From contig NZ_BCTX01000002.1 of NCBI RefSeq assembly GCF_001590985.1, positions 62,001 through 126,000 of the forward strand: a stretch of 64,000 nt of DNA, read 5' to 3'. Under the pieces are notes generated by a model. The model was given only the letters and a program-made list of their open reading frames with translations, did not search any database and was not told the origin of the DNA. The DNA comes from Novosphingobium naphthalenivorans NBRC 102051 (lineage in GTDB: Bacteria; Pseudomonadota; Alphaproteobacteria; Sphingomonadales; Sphingomonadaceae). Positions 28,827-38,112 of this stretch are shown here, one piece after another. A program made the translations under genes and the position numbers. Every line of letters starts with the position of its first letter. The first letter of the stretch is position 1.

Positions 28827-28965
28827 GGTGTGTCCCTTCCTCTGTTAGTCGCTTGCCGGGGTTTCTGTGTGGTAGTGAACATGAATGGCAAATGGATGAT
28901 GGTGTCACAACACATCGGGGGAACCGGTGTTCCCGCGGGCCGTTCCTGCAATCTTTGACAGGGGT

Positions 28966-30363
28966 ATGTTTCGCCAGCTCTTCGCGAATGCTTCATTCTC
29001 TGCTAGCGCTGCGCCTATTGTGACGCCCTTTCCCTGGACCGACCTCCTCATCATCGCCGGCCTGATCCTGATCAATGGCCTGTTCTCCATGTCGGAGCTG
29101 GCTATTGTTTCTGCCCGTCCCGCGCGCCTGAAGGTCGCGGCGGAGAAGGGCAGCGGCGCGGCGAAGACGGCGCTGGAGCTTGCTGCCGATCCCGGCAAGT
29201 TCCTGTCTACCGTGCAGATCGGCATCACGCTGATCGGCATTGTCGCCGGTGCCTATTCGGGCGCCAGCCTGGGCGAGCCGGTGGGCGAGCGGCTGGTGCG
29301 GCTGGGCCTGCCCGAAAGCATGGCGAGCGAGGCCGGGTTCACGCTGGTGATCATCGCCACGACTTATGGCAGCCTGGTAGTCGGCGAACTGGTGCCCAAG
29401 CAGCTCGCGTTGCGGCTAGCCGAGCCGGTGGCGCTGATGATGGCGCGGCCGATGTTCTGGCTGGCGCGCGTCATGGCGCCGTTCGTGTGGCTGCTCGACA
29501 AGTCTTCCGGCGTGATCCTGCGCCTGTTCTCGATACGCGGCGGGTTGCAGGAGCAGCTCACGGCCGAAGAACTGCAGATGATCTTCGCCGAAGCCACCCG
29601 GTCGGGCGTGATCGAGGAAGAGGAGCGGGCGATGATGGCCGGCGTCATGCGTCTGGCCGACCGCCCGGTGCGCGAACTGATGACGCCGCGCAACCAGATC
29701 GACTGGATCGACGTCGATGCCGACGAAGCGGCCCTGCGTGCCAAGATCGAGGCTTCGCCCCACTCGCTGCTGCCGGTGGCCGACGAGGATACGCCCGACA
29801 ATGTGATCGGCATTCTCAAGGTGCGCGAAGTGCTGGCCGCCCTCGTTGCCGGAGCCCCCGTGGATATCCGGGCGATGATGAAGAAGGCCGAAGTCATTCC
29901 CGATCAGCTCGATGCGATGGACGCGCTGCGCAAGCTGCAGATGGCCGAAGTGGCGATGGCGGTCGTGCATGACGAATATGGCCATCTCGAAGGTCTCGTC
30001 ACCCCGTCGGACGTGCTAGCGGCGCTGGCCGGCACGTTCGTCAGCCACCAGGACGAAGGCGACGAGCCGATGGTCGTCGAGCGCGAGGACGGCTCGCTGC
30101 TGGTCTCGGGCGCGATGCCGGCCGACGCTCTGGCCGACCGGCTGGACCTGACCTTACCCGAAGACCGTGAATTCGCGACCCTGGCCGGCTATGTGCTGGC
30201 CGTGCTCAAGAAAGTGCCCAAGGAAGGCGAGCACTTCTCCGATCAGGGCTGGCGCTTCGAAGTCGTCGACATGGACGGCCTCAGGATCGACAAGGTGCTT
30301 GTCGAACTGGTCGAGCGCTTTGACGAGGAAGAGGCGGATGACGGCGTGAGCGGTGACGGATAG
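28966..30363 (+). CDS. CNNM/CorC-type membrane protein with CBS pair (hemolysin family)
   Basis: The 465-residue protein has an N-terminal DUF21/CNNM domain of four hydrophobic segments (ILINGLFSMSELAIVSARPARL, GIVAGAYSGASLGEPVG, GSLVVGELVPKQLALR). A pair of CBS domains (VRELMTPRNQIDWIDVD to VTPSDVLAALAG) and a C-terminal CorC/HlyC transporter-associated domain (GWRFEVVDMDGLRIDKVLV) follow. Relatives are linked to Mg2+ or Co2+ handling; the older label hemolysin is not a proven function. ATG 28966 with upstream AGGGG is preferred; an in-frame start at 28927 exists. Confidence 0.92.
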   Translation: MFRQLFANASFSASAAPIVTPFPWTDLLIIAGLILINGLFSMSELAIVSARPARLKVAAEKGSGAAKTALELAADPGKFLSTVQIGITLIGIVAGAYSGASLGEPVGERLVRLGLPESMASEAGFTLVIIATTYGSLVVGELVPKQLALRLAEPVALMMARPMFWLARVMAPFVWLLDKSSGVILRLFSIRGGLQEQLTAEELQMIFAEATRSGVIEEEERAMMAGVMRLADRPVRELMTPRNQIDWIDVDADEAALRAKIEASPHSLLPVADEDTPDNVIGILKVREVLAALVAGAPVDIRAMMKKAEVIPDQLDAMDALRKLQMAEVAMAVVHDEYGHLEGLVTPSDVLAALAGTFVSHQDEGDEPMVVEREDGSLLVSGAMPADALADRLDLTLPEDREFATLAGYVLAVLKKVPKEGEHFSDQGWRFEVVDMDGLRIDKVLVELVERFDEEEADDGVSGDG

Positions 30364-30398
30364 CGTTCGCCCGGCTGCTCCTCAGGAATGCCCCGACG

Positions 30399-30428
30399 AA
30401 AAAGGCCGGACTTTCGCCCGGCCTTTTT
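30399..30428. terminator. Bidirectional rho-independent terminator
   Basis: Arms AAAAAGGCCGG and CCGGCCTTTTT with an 8-base loop, between the convergent CNNM gene and the DUF3035 lipoprotein gene. It probably also ends the long minus-strand run that begins at 38274. Confidence 0.92.
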
Positions 30429-30448
30429 GCATTCGGTAATCGGAGGGT

Positions 30449-30859
30449 TCAGCCGCCGATCGAGGTCTGCGCGTCGCGGCCGTCGCCTTCGGGGGCGGCG
30501 AGGATCGCGCGGGTCACCTGGCCCTTGGCGACCGTGTAGGTGCCCGGATCGCCCACGCTGGAGCGGATACCGGCATCTGCCGTCCCGGCCATGCCCAGCG
30601 TGGTCCTTTCGATGTCGCTGCGGGCCTGCGGGCCACCGAACAGCGCATCGAGCGTCTTCTGCTGGAGATTGTCGTCGGCCGGGCGCGGCTCACCCTGCTT
30701 CGGCGGGCTCAGCGAGAAATCGGGCGGTACGACCAGCGGAGACTGGCGCTGCACTGCGAACTCGTCGGGACGATTGCGGTTGAACAGCCCGGTGCTGCCG
30801 CAAGCCGACAGCAGGACCGCTCCGGTCGTGACGAGGATCAGGGCACCGGTTTTCTTCAT
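30449..30859 (-). CDS. DUF3035 family lipoprotein
   Basis: The 136-residue product starts at MKKTGALILV and has a lipobox LLSAC (Cys20). The mature part is polar, with the family stretch RPDEFAVQRQSPLVVPPDFSLSPP that defines DUF3035. It is probably anchored in the outer membrane. Function is not established, though the family is regularly found next to lspA in alphaproteobacteria, as here (10-bp gap after lspA). The start at 30859 gives a compact lipoprotein signal; the frame is open to 30934. It is the last gene of the minus-strand run. Confidence 0.88.
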   Translation of the reverse strand: MKKTGALILVTTGAVLLSACGSTGLFNRNRPDEFAVQRQSPLVVPPDFSLSPPKQGEPRPADDNLQQKTLDALFGGPQARSDIERTTLGMAGTADAGIRSSVGDPGTYTVAKGQVTRAILAAPEGDGRDAQTSIGG

Positions 30860-30869
30860 AGGTATCAAA

Positions 30870-31388
30870 TCAACTCTCCGGAGCGGGTTCGGCCGTAGCG
30901 TCCGGCTTTTCGCGCGAAAGCAGGGATCGGGCAAGGATAATCAGGACGCCGATCGTAATCGCGGCGTCGGCAAGGTTGAAAATCAGGAACGGGCGCCATT
31001 CGCCGAAGTGCAGGTCGGCATAATCGATGACGAAGCCGTGCAGGAATCGGTCGCGGATATTGCCCGCCGCGCCGCCCAGCACGAGCGACAGGGCGGCGAT
31101 ATCGCCCAGCTTGCGTTCGCGCATGATCCATATGAGGACGAACGCCGCGATCGCTCCGGTCATCGCCACCAGCGCCCAGCGGCCTTCGGGCGAGCCGGCC
31201 GTGAACAGGCCGAGCGAGACACCGAAGTTCTGCGTGTAGCGCAAGTCGAAGACCGGCAGCAGGCCGATCACATGCACTTGCTCAAGCCGCAGCGGCCCGG
31301 TGAGCCAGCCTTTGATCGCCTGATCGACAAGAAAGATCAGCGCCGCGATCAGCAGCCCGGCAATGCGGTTGCGCATTGCGCGGTTCAT
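30870..31388 (-). CDS. lspA: Lipoprotein signal peptidase (signal peptidase II)
   Basis: The 172-residue inner-membrane protease removes signal peptides from prolipoproteins after lipidation. It has four hydrophobic helices and the two catalytic aspartate motifs: GNIRDRFLHGFVIDYAD and FNLADAAITIGV. The N-terminal helix motif FLVDQAIKGWL is also typical. The ATG overlaps the stop of ileS (ATGA), a classical ileS-lspA arrangement. The frame extends upstream into ileS without homology. Its likely substrates include the many lipoproteins in this window. Confidence 0.97.
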   Translation of the reverse strand: MNRAMRNRIAGLLIAALIFLVDQAIKGWLTGPLRLEQVHVIGLLPVFDLRYTQNFGVSLGLFTAGSPEGRWALVAMTGAIAAFVLIWIMRERKLGDIAALSLVLGGAAGNIRDRFLHGFVIDYADLHFGEWRPFLIFNLADAAITIGVLIILARSLLSREKPDATAEPAPES

Positions 31389-34168
31389 GCGTCCTCCGTG
31401 GCGCCCACGACCTCGTCGCAGCGGCCGCACAGGGCGCCGTCTTCCGAAACTTCCGGAAGGTGGCGCCAGCAGCGGCCGCACTTGTGGTCGGTGGTGGGAG
31501 TGACAGTCACGTCATCGCCTTGGCCGCGCGACACTGTCGCAGTGATGAACAGCTCTGCCAGATCGGCTTCGGGCGCGTCCTGCGGCACAGTGACATGGGC
31601 GGCGAGGCTGGAGCCGATCACTTTCTCGCGCCGCAGCGGTTCGATCGCTTCGGTGACCTTTTCACGCAGGGCGCGAAGCTGTTGCCACTTGTCCATGTCC
31701 GCTTCGGCCTCGGGCACCTTGGGCCATTCGAGCAGGTGAACGCTGCCGCCTTCGGGATAGCGCGTGGTCCAGACTTCCTCTGCGGTGAACACCGTGACCG
31801 GCGCGGACCAGCGCACCAGTGCGTGGAACAGCGTGTCGAGCACGGTGCGATAGGCACGGCGCTTGGGATCGGCCGGGCTGTCGCAATAGAGGCAGTCCTT
31901 GCGGATATCGAAGAACAGGGCCGAAAGGTCCTCGTTGCAGAAATCCAGCAGTTCGCGGACGTAAGTGTTGAAGTCGAAGTCCGCCACGGCTTGGCGCAGC
32001 GTCTTGTCCAGCTTGCCGGTGAGTGCCAGCACATAGCGCTCCAGCTCGGGCATCTCGGCCACGGGCAGGGCTTCGGACTCGTCGTAATCGGCCAGGGCGC
32101 CGAGCAGGTAGCGCATGGTGTTGCGCAGCTTGCGGTACTGGTCGGCGATACCCTTCAGGATCTCGTCGCCAATGCGGTGATCCTCGGTGAAATCGACCGA
32201 GAGCGCCCAGAGGCGAATGATGTCGGCGCCGTACTGTTCCATCACCTTGAGCGGGTTGACGGTATTGCCGAGCGACTTCGACATCTTGAGGCCCTTGGCA
32301 TCCATGGTGAAACCATGGGTCAGGACCGCCTTGTAAGGGGCATGGCCGCGCGTTGCGCACGATTCCAGCAGCGAGGACTGGAACCAGCCGCGATGCTGGT
32401 CGCTGCCTTCCAGATAGAGATCGGCGGGCGGCCCCTTGTAGTCCGCCGGGCGCATGAGATCGGGCCACTTGCCCGATTCGAGCACGAAAGCGTGAGTCGA
32501 GCCCGAATCAAACCATACGTCGAGAATGTCGGTGATCCGCTCGTATTCCTCGGCCGAATAGGCATTGCCGAGGTATTCCTGGGCCCGCTCGTCGTTCCAG
32601 GCATCGACGCCCTTTTCGCGGATGGCGGCGATGATGCGCGCATTGACCTCGGGATCGGCGAGGTACTCGCCGCTCTTGCGGTGGACGAACAGCGTGATCG
32701 GCACGCCCCAGGCACGCTGGCGCGAGAGCACCCAGTCGGGCCGGGTGTTGACCATGGCGCTGATGCGGTTGCGGCCCTTGGCGGGCACGAAGCGGGTTTC
32801 CGCCAGCGCGTCCCACGCGGTTTCGCGCAAGGTGAGGCCATGCTTGGGGATCGGCTTGTCCATCGGCACGAACCACTGCGGGGTGCAGCGGAAGATCACC
32901 TTGGCCTTGGACCGCCACGAGTGCGGGTAGGAGTGCTTGTAGTCCGCGCTCGCCGCCAGCAGGCCGCCCGCTTCGCGCAGCGCCGTGCAGATCGGGCCAT
33001 CGGGCGCGTTGAACTTCGGATTGATGACCGAACCCTCGCCGCCGAGCCAGGCCCAGTCGGCGCGGTACTTGCCATCACCCTCGACCGCGAACTTGGGGCC
33101 GATGCCATGGGCCTTGCACAGCTCGAAGTCGTCCTCACCATGGTCGGGTGCCATGTGGACAAGACCGGTGCCGCTTTCGGTGGTGACGAAATCGCCGGGC
33201 AGGAACGGACGCGGCTCGGCGAAGAAGCCGCCGAGGTGATGCATCGGATGGCGGGCCTTGGCGCCTTCGAGGAGCGGGCCCTTCACGTACATCTGGAAGT
33301 CGTAGCCGTCCTCGTCGAGGCGCTTGCAGAATGCATCGACCAGCGGTTCGGCGATGAGGTACTTCTTTCCCGCGACCAGAATCTGCAGGTAATCGATCGG
33401 CTTGCCATAGGCGATCGCCTGGTTGACCGGGATCGTCCAGGGCGTGGTGGTCCAGATGACGGCCGTGGTGCCGACCAGCTCGGGGCACTCGGGCGCCTCA
33501 ATGATTTCGAAGCCGACGTCGATCTGGGTCGAGACGATATCCTCGTATTCGACTTCGGCATCGGCCAGCGCGGTCTTTTCGACCGGAGACCACATCACCG
33601 GCTTGGCGCCGCGATAGAGCATACCGGTTTCGGCGAACTTCATCAGTTCCGAAACGATCGTCGCTTCGGCATCGAAATCCATCGTCAGGTAGGGGTGGTC
33701 CCAGTCGCCGCCGATGCCGAGGCGCTTCAATTGCTCGCGCTGCACATTGACCCAGTTCTGGGCATAGGCGCGGCACTCGGCCCGGAATTCCTCGGGCGGA
33801 ACCTCGTCCTTGTTCTTCTTTTTCTTGCGGTATTCTTCCTCGATCTTCCACTCGATAGGCAGGCCGTGGCAGTCCCAGCCGGGCACATAGGGCGCATCCT
33901 TGCCAAGCAGGGTCTGCGTGCGCACCACCATGTCCTTGAGGATATGGTTAAGTGCGTGGCCGATATGCATATCGCCATTTGCGTAGGGCGGGCCGTCGTG
34001 CAGGATGAACTTTTCGCGGCCCCGGCGGTGCTCGCGGATCGTCTCGTAAATGTTCTGATCCTGCCAACGCGCGAGAATACCCGGCTCCTTCTGGGGGAGC
34101 CCGGCTTTCATGGGGAAATCGGTCTTCGGCAGGAAGACGGTGCTACGGTAGTCGCGCTGCTCGGTCAT
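31385..34168 (-). CDS. ileS: Isoleucyl-tRNA synthetase
   Basis: The 927-residue class I synthetase charges tRNA-Ile. Visible features are the HIGH motif in GDMHIGHALNH, a complete editing domain (TTTPWTIPVNQAIA), the KMSKS motif in GLKMSKSLGNTVN, and a C-terminal zinc-binding segment with two CxxC pairs (CGRCW and CGRCD). Length is normal for a bacterial-type IleRS. It is coupled to lspA by a 4-bp overlap and separated from ribF by 96 bp, enough for an internal promoter. Confidence 0.98.
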   Translation of the reverse strand: MTEQRDYRSTVFLPKTDFPMKAGLPQKEPGILARWQDQNIYETIREHRRGREKFILHDGPPYANGDMHIGHALNHILKDMVVRTQTLLGKDAPYVPGWDCHGLPIEWKIEEEYRKKKKNKDEVPPEEFRAECRAYAQNWVNVQREQLKRLGIGGDWDHPYLTMDFDAEATIVSELMKFAETGMLYRGAKPVMWSPVEKTALADAEVEYEDIVSTQIDVGFEIIEAPECPELVGTTAVIWTTTPWTIPVNQAIAYGKPIDYLQILVAGKKYLIAEPLVDAFCKRLDEDGYDFQMYVKGPLLEGAKARHPMHHLGGFFAEPRPFLPGDFVTTESGTGLVHMAPDHGEDDFELCKAHGIGPKFAVEGDGKYRADWAWLGGEGSVINPKFNAPDGPICTALREAGGLLAASADYKHSYPHSWRSKAKVIFRCTPQWFVPMDKPIPKHGLTLRETAWDALAETRFVPAKGRNRISAMVNTRPDWVLSRQRAWGVPITLFVHRKSGEYLADPEVNARIIAAIREKGVDAWNDERAQEYLGNAYSAEEYERITDILDVWFDSGSTHAFVLESGKWPDLMRPADYKGPPADLYLEGSDQHRGWFQSSLLESCATRGHAPYKAVLTHGFTMDAKGLKMSKSLGNTVNPLKVMEQYGADIIRLWALSVDFTEDHRIGDEILKGIADQYRKLRNTMRYLLGALADYDESEALPVAEMPELERYVLALTGKLDKTLRQAVADFDFNTYVRELLDFCNEDLSALFFDIRKDCLYCDSPADPKRRAYRTVLDTLFHALVRWSAPVTVFTAEEVWTTRYPEGGSVHLLEWPKVPEAEADMDKWQQLRALREKVTEAIEPLRREKVIGSSLAAHVTVPQDAPEADLAELFITATVSRGQGDDVTVTPTTDHKCGRCWRHLPEVSEDGALCGRCDEVVGATEDA

Positions 34169-34264
34169 GATCGGCGGGCGTTAACGTAAATGCCTTAACG
34201 TTGGAAGAGTGCGCAGTGCGTACAAACCACTTGTAGGCGCGAGAGAATCGCGATCAGGCCAAAG

Positions 34265-35200
34265 TCAGGCGGGTGGCCCGGCCAGCAATTCGCGCGCCTT
34301 GACGCAATCGGCGGCAATCTGCGCGATCAGCGCGTCGAACGAGGGGAACTTGGCCTCGGGACGAATGAAGTGGTGGAAGAACACTTCGATCTCCTGGTCA
34401 TAGAGATCTTCCGAAAAGTCGAAGAAGTGCGGTTCTAGCAGTTCCTTGGGCACGTCGAACTGCGGCCGGATGCCCAGATTCGCAGCGCCGGGCAGCACGC
34501 GGCCATCCGGCAGGCGCCCGGTCACGGCATAGACGCCGAAATGCGGGCGCAGATAAGACCCCAGCGCGATGTTCGCGGTGGGAAAGCCCATTTCGCGGCC
34601 CAGCTTGTCGCCGTGCTGCACGGTGCCGCGCACCGCGAAAGGCCGGGTCAGCAGGCGTTCGGCGGTGGCGCAGTCGCCGGCGATCAGGGCATCACGGATG
34701 CGGCTGGAGGAAATCACGCCTTCCGCATCGCGCACCGGCCCGACGGTCCGGCCCGAAAGGCCGAATCGGGCTCCTACCTCGCACAGCACTTGCGGATTGC
34801 CCGAGCGGCCCTTGCCGAAAGTGAAATCCTCGCCCGTGACGACGCCCGCCGCGCCGAGGTGGCCGGCCAGTTCCTTCTCGACCCAGTCGGCGGCACCCAT
34901 CGTTGCCATGGCCCTGTCGAAATGCAGCACCAGCATGGCATCGGCGCCCGCCGCGCCGAACAGATCCTCGCGCTGGTCGAGCGTGGTCAGCCGGAACGGC
35001 TCGGCATCGGGCTGGAACAGGCGCACCGGATGCGGATCGAAAGTGGCGACGATGGCCGGGCGGCCTTCGGCGCGCGCCCAGCGGATCGCTTCGCCGACAA
35101 CGGCCTGATGGCCCTGGTGGAACCCGTCGAAATTGCCCAGCGCGACAATGGCGCCGCGCAGCGATTCGGGGATGGGGTGGCGGTTGTCGAGGCGAATCAT
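34265..35200 (-). CDS. ribF: Bifunctional riboflavin kinase / FAD synthetase
   Basis: The 311-residue enzyme makes FMN from riboflavin and FAD from FMN. The N-terminal adenylyltransferase half has ALGNFDGFHQGHQAVVGEA and SSSRIRDALIAGD. The C-terminal kinase half has RGTVQHGDKLGREMGFPTANI and the late FLRDFAxx-equivalent region around DLYDQEIEVFFHHFIRPEAKF. It lies 11 bp after folA and before ileS; ribF-ileS-lspA is a common order. FMN and FAD feed flavoproteins elsewhere in the window such as EtfAB, PdxH and GltBD. Confidence 0.97.
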   Translation of the reverse strand: MIRLDNRHPIPESLRGAIVALGNFDGFHQGHQAVVGEAIRWARAEGRPAIVATFDPHPVRLFQPDAEPFRLTTLDQREDLFGAAGADAMLVLHFDRAMATMGAADWVEKELAGHLGAAGVVTGEDFTFGKGRSGNPQVLCEVGARFGLSGRTVGPVRDAEGVISSSRIRDALIAGDCATAERLLTRPFAVRGTVQHGDKLGREMGFPTANIALGSYLRPHFGVYAVTGRLPDGRVLPGAANLGIRPQFDVPKELLEPHFFDFSEDLYDQEIEVFFHHFIRPEAKFPSFDALIAQIAADCVKARELLAGPPA

Positions 35201-35211
35201 TTCGGCAGGGC

Positions 35212-35697
35212 CTATAGGTCGCGGATCAGTGTCACGAAAGCGTAAGGCGGCGTATCGCCTTGCGCGGGATGCTCTTCACGGGCGATTTCGCGCCATTCGG
35301 AGCCGAGCGGGGGCATCACGGTGTCGCCTTCGTAGTCGGCGTGCACTTCCGTGAGTTCGACACGGCGGGCACGGGGCAGCAACAGGGCATAGATTTCCGC
35401 GCCGCCAATCACCGGGACTTCGCCTTCGCCGGCCAGCGCCAGCGCGTCGTCCACCGAACAGGCGGTTTCGGCACCTTCGGCGTGCCATGCGCAGTCGCGG
35501 GTCAGCACGATATGGCGGCGGCCGGGCAGGGGAGAGGGAAAGCTCTCGAACGTCTTGCGCCCCATGATCATCGGCTTGCCCATGGTCATGGCCTTGAAGC
35601 GCTTGAGATCGGCGGAAAGCCGCCAGGGCAGGGTGCCGTCCCGGCCGATCACGCCATTGGCTGCGCGCGCGTAGATGAGGAAGAGGTCCTGTGTCAC
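35212..35697 (-). CDS. folA: Dihydrofolate reductase
   Basis: The 161-residue protein reduces dihydrofolate with NADPH. It shows the chromosomal-type DHFR motifs: N-terminal IYARAANGVIGRDGTLPWRL, SADLKRFKAMTMGKPMIMGRKT, the GxxIY motif in VIGGAEIYALLLP, and a C-terminal FVTLIRDL. The active-site acid is at SADLKRF. It lies between purK (14-bp gap) and ribF (11-bp gap) in a cofactor and nucleotide gene run. Confidence 0.97.
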   Translation of the reverse strand: MTQDLFLIYARAANGVIGRDGTLPWRLSADLKRFKAMTMGKPMIMGRKTFESFPSPLPGRRHIVLTRDCAWHAEGAETACSVDDALALAGEGEVPVIGGAEIYALLLPRARRVELTEVHADYEGDTVMPPLGSEWREIAREEHPAQGDTPPYAFVTLIRDL

Positions 35698-35711
35698 GCC
35701 GCCTGCCCGCC

Positions 35712-36770
35712 TCAGTCCAGCGTCAGCCGGGTGACATGGCCCATCTTGCGTCCGGGGCGCGCGGCGGCCTTGCCGTAGAGATGCAGGTGATTGGCCGGGT
35801 CGGCAAGGATCGCGGGCCAGTCGTGCGCCTCGTCACCGATCAGGTTGCGCATCTCGACCGCCTGGGCCGCGAGCCGGGTTTCGCCCAGCGGCAGGGCGCA
35901 GATCGCGCGCACATGGTTCTCGAACTGGCTGGTGACGGCGCCTTCGATGGTCCAGTGGCCCGAATTGTGGACGCGCGGGGCCATCTCGTTGAACACCGGC
36001 CCCTCTTCGGTCGCGAAGAATTCCAGCGTCAGCACGCCCACATAGTCCAGCGCTTCGGCGACTTTGGCCGCGAGCGCGCGGGCGGCAGGCACTTGTTCGC
36101 GCAGCGCGGCAGGCGCGGGCACAGTGCTCACGGCAAGAATTCCGCTCTCGTGGACATTGTGCGCCGAATCGAAGAAGCGGATGTCGCCGTCCCTGCCCCG
36201 GCAGAGGATCACGGAAAATTCGGCGAAGAAGGTGACGAAGCCTTCGTAGATCAGCGGCTTGGCGGGCAGATCGAGCGCCTGACCATCTTCTGGCGTCATG
36301 ATTCGCCACTGGCCCTTGCCGTCATAGCCGTCGCGCCGGGTCTTGAGGATGCCGGGTGCACCGATCGCGGCGATGGCCGCGGCGAGGTCTTCCGTCGAAT
36401 CGACCGGGGCGAAGGGCGCGGGCGTGCCGCCCAGTTCGGTCACGAAGCGCTTTTCGGTGAGCCGGTCCTGCGCGGTTTCGAGCGCGCGCGGATGGGGAAG
36501 CAGCGGCACTTCGCCCAGCGCGGCCAGCGGAGCGACCGGCACGTTCTCGAACTCGTAGGTGACGACGGCGCAGTCGGCGGCGAAGGCGGCCATGGCCTTG
36601 CCGTCATCCCAGCTCGCGCACGTGAAGGCCGCGGATACTTCGGCGGCGATCGAATCGCCCTCGGGCGCATAGATGTGGCAGCGGTAGCCGAGCTGCGCGG
36701 CCGCCATCGCGATCATCCGGCCAAGCTGGCCGCCGCCAAGGATACCGATGGTTTCGCCGGGTGCGATCAT
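35712..36770 (-). CDS. purK: N5-carboxyaminoimidazole ribonucleotide synthase
   Basis: The 352-residue ATP-grasp enzyme carboxylates AIR to N5-CAIR in purine synthesis. Its N-terminal ILGGGQLGRMIAMAAAQLGY, the ATP-grasp middle (GILKTRRDGYDGKGQW) and the NEMAPRVHNSGHWT motif are diagnostic. It acts just before PurE, whose gene is upstream. The two genes are separated by 106 bp that contain a palindromic repeat, which is unusual spacing for purEK. Confidence 0.97.
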   Translation of the reverse strand: MIAPGETIGILGGGQLGRMIAMAAAQLGYRCHIYAPEGDSIAAEVSAAFTCASWDDGKAMAAFAADCAVVTYEFENVPVAPLAALGEVPLLPHPRALETAQDRLTEKRFVTELGGTPAPFAPVDSTEDLAAAIAAIGAPGILKTRRDGYDGKGQWRIMTPEDGQALDLPAKPLIYEGFVTFFAEFSVILCRGRDGDIRFFDSAHNVHESGILAVSTVPAPAALREQVPAARALAAKVAEALDYVGVLTLEFFATEEGPVFNEMAPRVHNSGHWTIEGAVTSQFENHVRAICALPLGETRLAAQAVEMRNLIGDEAHDWPAILADPANHLHLYGKAAARPGRKMGHVTRLTLD

Positions 36771-36788
36771 GAGTGCGCTGCCAATCGT

Positions 36789-36867
36789 CCTTCGACAGGC
36801 TCAGGATGAGCGGAGTTTGAGTTGCGGGACATAGTCCGCTCATGCTGAGCCCTGAGCGTGTCGAAGG
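36789..36867. repeat. Palindromic repeat, CCTTCGACAGGCTCAGG type, between purE and purK
   Basis: The 79-bp element starts CCTTCGACAGGCTCAGG and ends CCTGAGCGTGTCGAAGG. Inner sequences ATGAGCGGA and TCCGCTCAT also pair, so it can form a long hairpin. Elements with these ends are dispersed in many sphingomonad and other proteobacterial genomes. It sits between two genes of one pathway and may affect mRNA processing or readthrough. Confidence 0.87.
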
Positions 36868-36876
36868 GGCGAAGCA

Positions 36877-37356
36877 TCAGGACGGCCGTTCGGCGACGCT
36901 GGCGGTCTGCGCGGCGCGGAACGCCTGCAGCCGCTCGGCGAGCGCATCGTCGCTGGTCGCCAGGATCGCGGCGGCGAGCAGGCCGGCATTGGCCGCGCCC
37001 GCCTCGCCGATCGCCAGCGTGCCGACGGGGATACCGGCGGGCATCTGCACGATCGAAAGCAGGCTGTCCTGCCCCGAAAGCGCTTTCGACTGCACTGGCA
37101 CGCCCAGCACCGGCAGATGCGTCATCGAGGCGACCATGCCCGGCAGATGCGCGGCGCCGCCCGCACCGGCGATCACGACCTTGAAGCCTTCCGCTGCCGC
37201 CCCTTTGGCGAAATCCACCAGACGGTCGGGCGTGCGGTGCGCGGAGACGATTCGCGCGTCATAGGCCACGCCCAGCTTGTCCAGCATGTCGGCGGCGCGT
37301 TGCATGGTCGGCCAGTCGGACTGGCTGCCCATGATGATGGCGACAGGCGCTGCCAT
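36877..37356 (-). CDS. purE: N5-carboxyaminoimidazole ribonucleotide mutase
   Basis: The 159-residue enzyme converts N5-CAIR to CAIR. The substrate loop [25 protein letters not shown] and [15 protein letters not shown] are the class I PurE signatures. The start at 37356 lies one base after the gpmA stop; the open frame extends upstream without homology. It precedes purK, with a palindromic repeat in between. Confidence 0.97.
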   Translation of the reverse strand: MAAPVAIIMGSQSDWPTMQRAADMLDKLGVAYDARIVSAHRTPDRLVDFAKGAAAEGFKVVIAGAGGAAHLPGMVASMTHLPVLGVPVQSKALSGQDSLLSIVQMPAGIPVGTLAIGEAGAANAGLLAAAILATSDDALAERLQAFRAAQTASVAERPS

Positions 37357-37357
37357 C

Positions 37358-38044
37358 TTACCGCTCCGACAGGTAATAGCGGTCGAGCACCGCCAGATCG
37401 GCGTCGAGATCATAGACGATCGGTTGGCCGGTCGGAATTTCGAGTCCGGTGATCTCGTCGTCGGAAATGCCCGAGAGGTGCTTCACCAGCGCGCGCAGGC
37501 TGTTGCCGTGCGCGGCGACGAGCACGGTGGCGCCCGCCTTGAGGTGCGGCACGATCGAGCTTTCATAGTACGGCAGGACGCGCGCGATGGTGTCCTTCAG
37601 GCTTTCGGTCTGCGGCACGTCGATACCGGCATAGCGCGGATCGTTCGAGAGATCGAACTCGCTGCCGCGTTCGAGCACCGGCGGCGGCGTGTCGAAGCTG
37701 CGGCGCCAGATCTTGACCTGCGCCTCGCCGTGCTTGGCGGCGGTTTCGGCCTTGTCGAGGCCGGTCAGGCCGCCATAGTGGCGCTCATTGAGGCGCCAGT
37801 CCTTGGTTTCCGGGATCCACAGCACGCCTGCGGCTTCCAGCGCGAAGTGCAGGGTCTTGATCGCGCGGGTCTGCACGGAGGTGAAGGCGATGCTGGGCAG
37901 CATGTCCTTTTCCTTGAGCAGCGCACCGGCGGCGCGGGCTTCGGCCTCGCCCTTCTCGGTGACATCGACATCCCACCAGCCGGTGAAACGGTTTTCGAGG
38001 TTCCACTGGCTCTGGCCGTGGCGGAGAAGGATCAGGCGAGGCAA
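37358..38044 (-). CDS. gpmA: 2,3-bisphosphoglycerate-dependent phosphoglycerate mutase
   Basis: The 228-residue glycolytic enzyme interconverts 3- and 2-phosphoglycerate. The phospho-histidine motif is [20 protein letters not shown], the second is [16 protein letters not shown], and the second histidine lies in [17 protein letters not shown]. Length is normal for dPGM. It is followed one base later by purE. The start has purines upstream (GGGAGCCCG) and no competing start in phase. Confidence 0.97.
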   Translation of the reverse strand: MPRLILLRHGQSQWNLENRFTGWWDVDVTEKGEAEARAAGALLKEKDMLPSIAFTSVQTRAIKTLHFALEAAGVLWIPETKDWRLNERHYGGLTGLDKAETAAKHGEAQVKIWRRSFDTPPPVLERGSEFDLSNDPRYAGIDVPQTESLKDTIARVLPYYESSIVPHLKAGATVLVAAHGNSLRALVKHLSGISDDEITGLEIPTGQPIVYDLDADLAVLDRYYLSER

Positions 38045-38112
38045 GGCGGGCTCCCTATTGGCTTGCAGTGCCGCGTTTCCTTGCGGCTTTCGCGAAAGTC
38101 AGGCCGCAGCCC

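Noticed and set aside
31376..34189. Long open frame on the plus strand opposite ileS
   Set aside because: Antisense shadow of ileS; ileS has all class I synthetase motifs and overlaps lspA properly.
34181..34200. Possible CtrA site formed by TTAACG at 34181 and 34195 before ileS
   Set aside because: The gap between the TTAA boxes is ten bases rather than seven, and an essential housekeeping gene is an unlikely CtrA target.
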